A stretch of DNA of 64,000 nucleotides. Source: Pseudomonas sp. B20(2017) (lineage in GTDB: Bacteria > Pseudomonadota > Gammaproteobacteria > Pseudomonadales > Pseudomonadaceae). The notes under the pieces are model-generated. The model saw nothing but the letters and a program-made list of their open reading frames with translations, searched no databases and was not told the origin of the DNA. This document shows, piece after piece, positions 58,848 to 64,000 of this stretch (positions are counted from its first letter, which is position 1; each line of letters opens with the position of its first letter). The DNA lies in NCBI RefSeq assembly GCF_002113125.1, contig NZ_NEJP01000022.1, forward strand, positions 49,284 through 113,283. The letters are read 5' to 3'. A program made the position numbers and the translations under genes.

Positions 58848-60719
58848 TCAGAAACGCTTGATGTCGGCTTCGGCTTCCAGCTGTTTGCGGTACGCCGCGA
58901 AGTCTTGCTGGCCCACACGCGATGCGAGGAAGCGACGGTATTGCGCTTTCTCTTCATCGGTCGGAGCCGCTGCTTCGTTCACACCGTTCAGGCGCACGAT
59001 GGTCAGGCTGCCATCCGCCAGCGTCACGCTGGTGAAGGTCGGCTTGTCCTTGGCGGCCGGTTTCGGCATGCGGAACAGCGCTTGCAGCACCGCTGGATCA
59101 ACGCCTTCCTGAGCGCGGTTTGCCGCTTCAGTAACTTTCCAGTTCTGACCGTCCACCGCCTTGTCCAGCGGCGTCTTGCCATCACGCAGACTGGCGATCA
59201 GTTGCTCCGCCTTGGTCTTGGCAGCAGCGCTGGCGTGCTCTTTGGTCAATTGGGTGCGAATGGCAGCGGCCACGCTTTCCAGCGGCAATTGAGCAGGCTT
59301 CAGGTGCTCCTTGACGCGCAGCACGATCACGGTTTCCGGATCCAGCTCGATGGCGGTGCTGTTGGCACCCTCTTCCAGCACTTCGGTGCTGAACGCGGCA
59401 GTCACGACAGCACGGTTGGCTGCAACGCCTTCGCCACCTTCACGGCCGAACGGCTTGGAGGTGTGCACGGTCAGCTTCAGGTCCTGCGCTGGCTGGGCCA
59501 GGTCGGATGCTTCGAACGAAGAGTCTTCCAGTTGCTTGGTCGCCTCGACGAAACGCTGCTCGACTTGCTGGGTTTTCAGCTCGCGGGTCAGCTTGTCTTT
59601 CAGGCTGGCCAGAGTCGGCACTTCAGGCGCCTCGACACCCAGCAGCTTGATCAGGTGGAACCCGAAGTCGGTGCGAACCGGCTCGGAAACCTGATCCTTG
59701 TTCAGCGAGTACAGGGCTTTCTCGAAGGCTGGATCGTAAACGCCAGGACCGGCATAACCGAGGTCACCGCCGTTGTTGGCCGAACCCGGATCCTGCGAGA
59801 ACTCCTTGGCCAGCGCTTCGAATTTCTCGCCCTTGGCCAGACGCGCCTGGACTTCTTCGATCTTCGCCTTGGCCTGAGCCTCGGTGGTCTTGTCGTTGAC
59901 TTCGATCAGAATGTGCGCCGCACGACGCTGTTCCGACAGGTTGGCGATCTCTTTCTGATACGCCGCCTGCAGGTCTTCGTCCTTGACGGCGACCTGATCG
60001 AAGAACGAAGCCTTCTTCAGCTCCAGGTAATCGATGACCACTTGATCCGGGGTCATGAATTCCTTGGCGTGCTCGTCGTAGTAAGCCTTGACCTCGTCAT
60101 CGGTCAGCTTGACGGCCGAAGGGTCAGCCTTGATGTTCAGCGTGGCGAAATCGCGGGTCTGTTTTTCCAGACGGGCGAAGGCCAGCACCTGAGCGTCGGT
60201 CACGAAACCGCTGCCCGCCACACCGGCGCGCAGTTGGCCGATCAGCATTTCCTGAGCCAGCATCTGGCGGAACTGCATGCGGCTGTAGCCCAGTTGACGG
60301 ATCACCTGATCGAAACGGTCGGAGCTGAACTTGCCGTCGACCTGGAATTCAGGCGTCTGCAGGATCACTTGGTCCAGGGCCGCTTCGGAGAAAGCGAATT
60401 TCGATTGTTCTGCGCCTTGCAGCAGCAGTTTGCGATCGATCAGACCCTTGAGGGCCGATTCGCGCAGCATTTTTTCGTCCAGCAAGGAGGCGTCGAAGTC
60501 CTTGCCCAGTTGTTGCATCAACTGACGGCGTTGCATATCCACCGCCTGGCTCAGCTCGTTCTGGCTGATTTCTTCACCATTGACCTTGGCCGCCTCATTC
60601 TTGTGAGTCGTGGCCTGGAAAATGGCGTCGAAACCGGTCAGAGCCATCAGTGCAACGATGACCCCGATAATGGTCTTGGCAATCCAGCCTTGTGAATTGT
60701 CCCTGATATTCTGCAGCAT
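58848..60719 (-). CDS. ppiD: Periplasmic folding chaperone PpiD (parvulin-type)
   Basis: A 623-residue inner-membrane-anchored chaperone that meets proteins leaving SecYEG. One N-terminal TM helix (about residues 13-31, 'IAKTIIGVIVALMALTG') is followed by a SurA-like N domain ('VNGEEISQNELSQAVDMQRRQLMQQLGKDF') and a parvulin domain (about residues 265-360, 'AHILIEV', 'FEALAKEFSQDPGSANNGGDLGYAGPGVYDPAFEKAL', 'DFGFHLIKLLG'). A long C-terminal chaperone region follows. GGGGGAC precedes ATG. It lies downstream of hupB and lon in their conserved order. Confidence 0.96.
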   Translation of the reverse strand: MLQNIRDNSQGWIAKTIIGVIVALMALTGFDAIFQATTHKNEAAKVNGEEISQNELSQAVDMQRRQLMQQLGKDFDASLLDEKMLRESALKGLIDRKLLLQGAEQSKFAFSEAALDQVILQTPEFQVDGKFSSDRFDQVIRQLGYSRMQFRQMLAQEMLIGQLRAGVAGSGFVTDAQVLAFARLEKQTRDFATLNIKADPSAVKLTDDEVKAYYDEHAKEFMTPDQVVIDYLELKKASFFDQVAVKDEDLQAAYQKEIANLSEQRRAAHILIEVNDKTTEAQAKAKIEEVQARLAKGEKFEALAKEFSQDPGSANNGGDLGYAGPGVYDPAFEKALYSLNKDQVSEPVRTDFGFHLIKLLGVEAPEVPTLASLKDKLTRELKTQQVEQRFVEATKQLEDSSFEASDLAQPAQDLKLTVHTSKPFGREGGEGVAANRAVVTAAFSTEVLEEGANSTAIELDPETVIVLRVKEHLKPAQLPLESVAAAIRTQLTKEHASAAAKTKAEQLIASLRDGKTPLDKAVDGQNWKVTEAANRAQEGVDPAVLQALFRMPKPAAKDKPTFTSVTLADGSLTIVRLNGVNEAAAPTDEEKAQYRRFLASRVGQQDFAAYRKQLEAEADIKRF

Positions 60720-60790
60720 GCGTCCCCCAGAAACGGTTGAACTTCAAAATTAGGCAACCGTGGAGCGTGGGTAGAATCCGGATAGAAGAA

Positions 60791-60812
60791 AGGCGCATCC
60801 GAGGATGCGCCT
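60791..60812 (-). terminator. Hairpin terminator after the tRNA-like sequence
   Basis: AGGCGCATCC-TC-GGATGCGCCT read on the minus strand, a perfect 10-bp stem followed by TTCTTCT. It separates the tRNA-like sequence and hupB from ppiD. Confidence 0.7.
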
Positions 60813-60821
60813 TCTCGTAAC

Positions 60822-60897
60822 TGGCGGAGCGGACAGGGCTCGAACCCTCGATCCCGGTGTGACAGGCAGCTATTCCAACCGCCTGCTCTACCGCTCC
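60822..60897 (-). pseudogene. Degenerate tRNA-Asp-like sequence (GTC anticodon)
   Basis: A 76-nt sequence with tRNA-Asp size, a perfect seven-pair acceptor stem (GGAGCGG/CCGCTCC), encoded GCCA end, TTCGAGC T-loop and a CTGTCAC loop with anticodon GTC. The inner helices are broken: D stem GAGC/GAAT has two mismatches, anticodon stem GCTGC/ACCGG has three of five pairs lost, and the T stem has an A-G mismatch plus wobbles. An active tRNA would not tolerate this, so it is called a pseudogene, though the intact acceptor could still serve processing. The alternative, a functional but odd tRNA, is less likely. Confidence 0.7.
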
Positions 60898-60950
60898 GCT
60901 GCCAAGTCAGGCATGACCCCGACCCGGATAGGTAAAAACCTGAATCAAAC

Positions 60951-61223
60951 TTAGTTGACGGCTTCTTTCAGGGCTTTACCAGCTTTGAAACCTGGCTTTT
61001 TGGCTGCCGCGATTTCCAGAGTCTTGCCGGTCTGTGGGTTACGACCGATGCGAGCTGGACGATCAGTCACGGAGAAAGTACCGAAGCCAACCAGAACAAC
61101 GGAGTCGCCAGCCTTCAGAGCGCCAGTGACGGATTCGATTACAGCGTCCAGCGCACGGCCAGCAGCAGCTTTCGGGATATCAGCGGATGCAGCGATAGCA
61201 TCAATCAGTTCCGACTTGTTCAC
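60951..61223 (-). CDS. hupB: DNA-binding protein HU-beta
   Basis: A 90-residue histone-like protein: 'MNKSELIDAIAASADIPKAAAGRALDAVIESVTGALKAGDSVVLVGFGTFSVTDRPARIGRNPQTGKTLEIAAAKKPGFKAGKALKEAVN', full length with the 'RxGRNPQTG' DNA-binding arm. The start codon is GTG (61221-61223) with AAGGGGAC just upstream. It lies 148 bp downstream of lon, as in other pseudomonads. Confidence 0.97.
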   Translation of the reverse strand: MNKSELIDAIAASADIPKAAAGRALDAVIESVTGALKAGDSVVLVGFGTFSVTDRPARIGRNPQTGKTLEIAAAKKPGFKAGKALKEAVN

Positions 61224-61253
61224 TCTAAGTCCCCTTATATCTATTTTGAGATG

Positions 61254-61281
61254 ATTCTAAGTTTTTTGGTGAAAGCAAAAA
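61254..61281 (-). promoter_or_regulatory. Probable sigma-70 promoter of hupB
   Basis: On the minus strand TTTTTG (61276-61281) and TAGAAT (61254-61259) are 16 bp apart, about 30 bp before the GTG start. The -35 is weak and the -10 is good. A short stem (AGAGCC/GGCTCT, near 61312-61338) between lon and this promoter could end lon transcripts. Confidence 0.4.
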
Positions 61282-61371
61282 CGAGTGCTGAATGGCCTAC
61301 AGACACTTAAGAGCCGCTTTATAACAAGGGCTCTAAAAAGCTGTCAAGGAAGCCCCCCAGGCAAAAGCGTA

Positions 61372-63768
61372 TTAATGCGTGCTAATTCTTTCCTTAGAGT
61401 CAGACTCACGTTTTTCGTCCTTGGCAACTATCTCCGGAGCCACATCCGGCAAGGGCTCCGGCGCGTATTGCAGCGCAATTTGCAGGACCTCGTCAATCCA
61501 TTTAACCGGTTTGATCTGCAGATCCTGCTTGATATTGTCAGGAATCTCCTTCAGATCGCGCACGTTCTCTTCCGGAATAATCACTGTCTTGATTCCGCCA
61601 CGGTGAGCGGCTAGCAGTTTTTCCTTCAGACCGCCAATGGCCAATACCTGACCGCGCAAAGTGATTTCACCGGTCATGGCGACATCAGCGCGCACGGGGA
61701 TGCCCGTCAACGCAGAGACAAGCGCCGTGCACATGCCCACACCAGCGCTCGGACCGTCTTTCGGGGTCGCGCCTTCCGGCATGTGGATGTGGGTGTCACG
61801 CTTCTCGTGGAAGTCCAGAGGAATGCCCAGGCTCTTGGCACGGCTGCGCACCACGGTCTGGGCCGCAGTGATCGATTCGACCATTACATCGCCCAGCGAA
61901 CCGGTCTTGATCAGTTGACCTTTACCCGGCACCACAGCCGCTTCGATGGTCAGCAGTTCGCCACCCACCTGAGTCCAGGCCAGGCCGGTCACTTGACCGA
62001 TCTGATCCTGCTGCTCGGCCAGACCGTAGCGGAACTTGCGAACACCGAGGAAATGTTCCAGCAGGTCAGCTGTCACTTTTACCGAGAAGCGTTTTTCCAG
62101 CGCGTGCTCTTTGACCGCCTTGCGGCAAACCTTGGCAATCTGCCGCTCGAGGCCACGCACACCGGCTTCGCGGGTGTAATAACGGATGATGTCGCGGATC
62201 GCTTCTTCGTCGAATTCCAGCTCGCCCTTCTTCATGCCGTTGGCTGCAATCTGCTTCGGCGACAGGTACTTCACCGCGATGTTGATCTTCTCGTCTTCGG
62301 TGTAGCCCGGCAGACGGATGACTTCCATCCGGTCCAGCAGCGCCGGCGGAATGTTCATCGAGTTCGAGGTGCACAGGAACATCACGTCCGAAAGGTCGTA
62401 ATCGACTTCCAGGTAGTGGTCGTTGAAGTTGTGGTTCTGCTCCGGATCCAGCACTTCCAGCAACGCCGACGCCGGGTCGCCACGCATGTCGCTGCCCATC
62501 TTGTCGATTTCATCGAGCAGGAACAGCGGGTTGCGCACACCCACTTTTGTCATCTTTTGAATCAATCTTCCTGGCATCGAACCGATGTAAGTCCGACGGT
62601 GACCACGGATTTCCGCCTCATCACGCACACCACCAAGGGCCATGCGCACGAATTTACGGTTGGTGGCATGGGCGATCGACTCGGCCAGCGAGGTTTTACC
62701 CACGCCCGGAGGACCGACCAGGCACAACACCGGGCCACGGATTTTCTTCACGCGTTTCTGTACGGCGAGGTATTCAAGGATGCGTTCCTTGACCTCTTCG
62801 AGGCCGTAGTGATCGGCGTCGAGAATGTCTTCGGCACGGGCCAGGTCCAGACGCACCTTGCTCTGGGCCTTCCACGGCACCTGAACCAGCCAGTCGATGT
62901 AGGAGCGCACCACGGTGGCTTCGGCAGACATCGGCGACATCTGCTTGAGCTTGTTCAGCTCCGCAGTGGCCTTGGCCAGCGCGTCTTTCGGCAGGCCTGC
63001 AGCGTCGATACGCTTTTTCAGGTCCTCGATTTCATTGTGGCCTTCGTCGCTGTCGCCGAGCTCTTTCTGAATGGCCTTCATCTGCTCATTCAGGTAGTAC
63101 TCGCGCTGACTGCGCTCCATTTGCTTTTTGACGCGGCCACGAATGCGTTTTTCGACTTGCAGCAGGTCGATCTCGGCATCCAGCAAAGCCAGAACGTGCT
63201 CGACACGGGCCGACAAATCGATGATTTCGAGGATTTCCTGCTTCTGCTCGATCTTCAGCGCCATATGCGCAGCCATGGTGTCTACCAGGCGGCCAGGCTC
63301 GTCGATGCTGTTGAGCGACGACAGGACTTCAGCCGGGACTTTCTTGCCCAGCTGCACATATTGTTCGAACTGCGACAGCAGGCTGCGCACGAATACTTCG
63401 GATTCGCGCTCGGCGGCGTCGACCTCGTCGATCAGCGACACTTCGGCACGGCAGTGGCCATCGACTTCGCTGAAGCGCTCCACAGCGCCACGCTGCTCGC
63501 CCTCGACCAGAACCTTGACGGTGCCATCAGGCAGTTTCAGCAGCTGCAGAACAGTGGCAATGGTACCTACGCGATAGAGAGCCTCTTCACCGGGATCGTC
63601 GTCAGCCGGGTTTCTCTGGGCCAGCAGCAGGATCTGCTTGTCGCCCGTCATCGCGGCCTCGAGGGCTTCGATGGATTTCTCGCGCCCCACGAACAGCGGG
63701 ATAACCATGTGCGGATAAACCACGACATCACGCAATGGCAAGAGAGGCAATTCGATGGTTGTCTTCAT
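61372..63768 (-). CDS. lon: ATP-dependent protease La (Lon)
   Basis: A 798-residue ATP-dependent serine protease. The N-terminal LON substrate domain ('LPLLPLRDVVVYPHMVIPLFVGREKSI') is followed by a coiled coil, the AAA+ module (Walker A 'GPPGVGKTSLAESIA', Walker B 'LFLLDEIDKMG') and the C-terminal protease. Catalytic Ser674 is in 'PKDGPSAGVGM' and its dyad Lys lies at about residue 717 in 'GGLKEKLLAAHRGG'. Length is normal. GAGGCG precedes the ATG and a heat-shock-type promoter lies 59-87 bp upstream. Confidence 0.98.
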   Translation of the reverse strand: MKTTIELPLLPLRDVVVYPHMVIPLFVGREKSIEALEAAMTGDKQILLLAQRNPADDDPGEEALYRVGTIATVLQLLKLPDGTVKVLVEGEQRGAVERFSEVDGHCRAEVSLIDEVDAAERESEVFVRSLLSQFEQYVQLGKKVPAEVLSSLNSIDEPGRLVDTMAAHMALKIEQKQEILEIIDLSARVEHVLALLDAEIDLLQVEKRIRGRVKKQMERSQREYYLNEQMKAIQKELGDSDEGHNEIEDLKKRIDAAGLPKDALAKATAELNKLKQMSPMSAEATVVRSYIDWLVQVPWKAQSKVRLDLARAEDILDADHYGLEEVKERILEYLAVQKRVKKIRGPVLCLVGPPGVGKTSLAESIAHATNRKFVRMALGGVRDEAEIRGHRRTYIGSMPGRLIQKMTKVGVRNPLFLLDEIDKMGSDMRGDPASALLEVLDPEQNHNFNDHYLEVDYDLSDVMFLCTSNSMNIPPALLDRMEVIRLPGYTEDEKINIAVKYLSPKQIAANGMKKGELEFDEEAIRDIIRYYTREAGVRGLERQIAKVCRKAVKEHALEKRFSVKVTADLLEHFLGVRKFRYGLAEQQDQIGQVTGLAWTQVGGELLTIEAAVVPGKGQLIKTGSLGDVMVESITAAQTVVRSRAKSLGIPLDFHEKRDTHIHMPEGATPKDGPSAGVGMCTALVSALTGIPVRADVAMTGEITLRGQVLAIGGLKEKLLAAHRGGIKTVIIPEENVRDLKEIPDNIKQDLQIKPVKWIDEVLQIALQYAPEPLPDVAPEIVAKDEKRESDSKERISTH

Positions 63769-63826
63769 GATTTCGCCTCTACGGCGGCCATAGGGCCGTA
63801 ATCAGATGGAATTGAACTTGAAGCCA

Positions 63827-63855
63827 AGATGGGGGCTGCTTCCAAAAAAAACAAG
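63827..63855 (-). promoter_or_regulatory. Heat-shock (sigma-32) type promoter of lon
   Basis: Minus strand: CTTGTTT (63849-63855) - N14 - CCCCATCT (63827-63834). The spacing and the CCCCAT -10 fit RpoH promoters (CTTGAAA/CCCCATNT). lon is a heat-shock gene in other gammaproteobacteria. Confidence 0.6.
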
Positions 63856-63880
63856 CGCCAGGGGGATGTTAAAAGTTTCT

Positions 63881-63931
63881 TAAAAAAAAAAGAGGCCCGA
63901 ACAGACTGTGTGAAAACACACTGACAGGCCT
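63881..63931 (-). terminator. Rho-independent terminator upstream of lon (end of preceding operon)
   Basis: On the minus strand a nested stem (outer AGGCC/GGCCT, inner GTGTG-TTTT-CACAC) is followed by ten Ts. It closes the operon to the right of the window, probably clpX by conserved gene order. Confidence 0.85.
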
Positions 63932-63937
63932 TAGACC

Positions 63938-63964
63938 AAACGCCCCGACTTATTCGGGGCGTTT
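63938..63964. terminator. Second hairpin near the right edge
   Basis: AAACGCCCCGA-CTTAT-TCGGGGCGTTT, a perfect 11-bp stem followed on the plus strand by GTTTTT. It stands back-to-back with the minus-strand terminator, so this gap ends transcription from both directions or doubles the stop for the right-hand operon. Confidence 0.75.
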
Positions 63965-64000
63965 GTTTTTGTGCTGAAAAAGGCTCTTCAGCCCATCAGT

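Noticed and set aside
58830..60695. A 621-codon plus-strand frame opposite ppiD
   Set aside because: It is the mirror of the ppiD coding sequence and has no recognisable motif or ribosome site.
60822..60897. Functional tRNA-Asp
   Set aside because: Three of five anticodon-stem pairs and two of four D-stem pairs are lost, so it is annotated as a pseudogene instead.
61783..63801. A 672-codon plus-strand frame opposite lon
   Set aside because: It is antisense to lon, which has all its catalytic motifs. The plus-strand product is His/Gln-rich with no family features.

Overview
This 64 kb window looks like an ordinary chromosomal segment of a fluorescent Pseudomonas (P. fluorescens group). It is GC-rich. 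It carries eight copies of the paired 'GTGGGAGCGAGC...TTGCTCGCGA' REP element typical of that group. It has a complete liu leucine/isovalerate locus, a CrcY-type and a PrrF-type small RNA, and the conserved lon-hupB-ppiD block. Coding density is very high, and nothing resembles a prophage, plasmid, insertion sequence or CRISPR array. Species assignment is inference from content, not a database match.

Layout. 1-2100: a MarR-controlled efflux operon (marR, outer-membrane lipoprotein, HlyD-type fusion protein running off the left edge) with twin operators. 2342-7740: tamB and tamA. 7807-10951: an acetyltransferase, xthA and a periplasmic-binding/OmpA fusion. 11110-13473: an acyl-CoA dehydrogenase divergent from a LysR regulator. 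13470-23102: the liu locus (liuR, liuE, an acyl-CoA synthetase, liuABCD) with three matching palindromes. The CrcY-like RNA lies between liuE and the synthetase. 23142-24467: a LexA-like repressor that has lost its protease residues, a DUF3077 protein and a Fur-controlled PrrF-like RNA. 24743-27249: an M14 peptidase and an MFS transporter. 27255-30304: a catalase-like peroxidase with cytochrome b561, divergent from an ECF sigma/anti-sigma pair. The two operons are linked by two copies of one promoter motif. 30310-36744: a seven-gene Csu-type chaperone-usher pilus operon. 36939-39526: an AFG1/ZapE-type ATPase and a leucine-rich-repeat protein kinase. 39658-41989: a YebC-family protein and an orphan short VgrG.

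41993-49087 is a 2-aminoethylphosphonate (AEP) catabolic region. It holds phnW and phnX, an organophosphate-antiporter-like MFS protein, an FAD amine oxidase-like protein and two LysR regulators. 49284-58787 is mixed: cytochrome b561, a PLP deaminase-family protein, fadH, a nitrilase-fold protein lacking its catalytic residues with an AraC regulator, a DUF2242 lipoprotein, and a LysR/MFS pair. 58848-63768 is ppiD, a degenerate tRNA-Asp-like sequence, hupB and lon, with a heat-shock-like promoter before lon.

Several parts make physiological sense together. The liu enzymes turn leucine/isovalerate into acetyl-CoA and acetoacetate under LiuR, next to the RNA that relieves Crc/Hfq catabolite repression. 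The ECF sigma factor appears to drive both itself and the peroxidase/cytochrome b561 pair. PhnW and PhnX convert AEP to acetaldehyde and phosphate, and the adjacent transporter and FAD enzyme may widen uptake and substrate range. The least-explained items are the ECF bidirectional promoter module, the protease-dead repressor, the LRR-kinase, the catalytically altered nitrilase-like protein and the degenerate tRNA.
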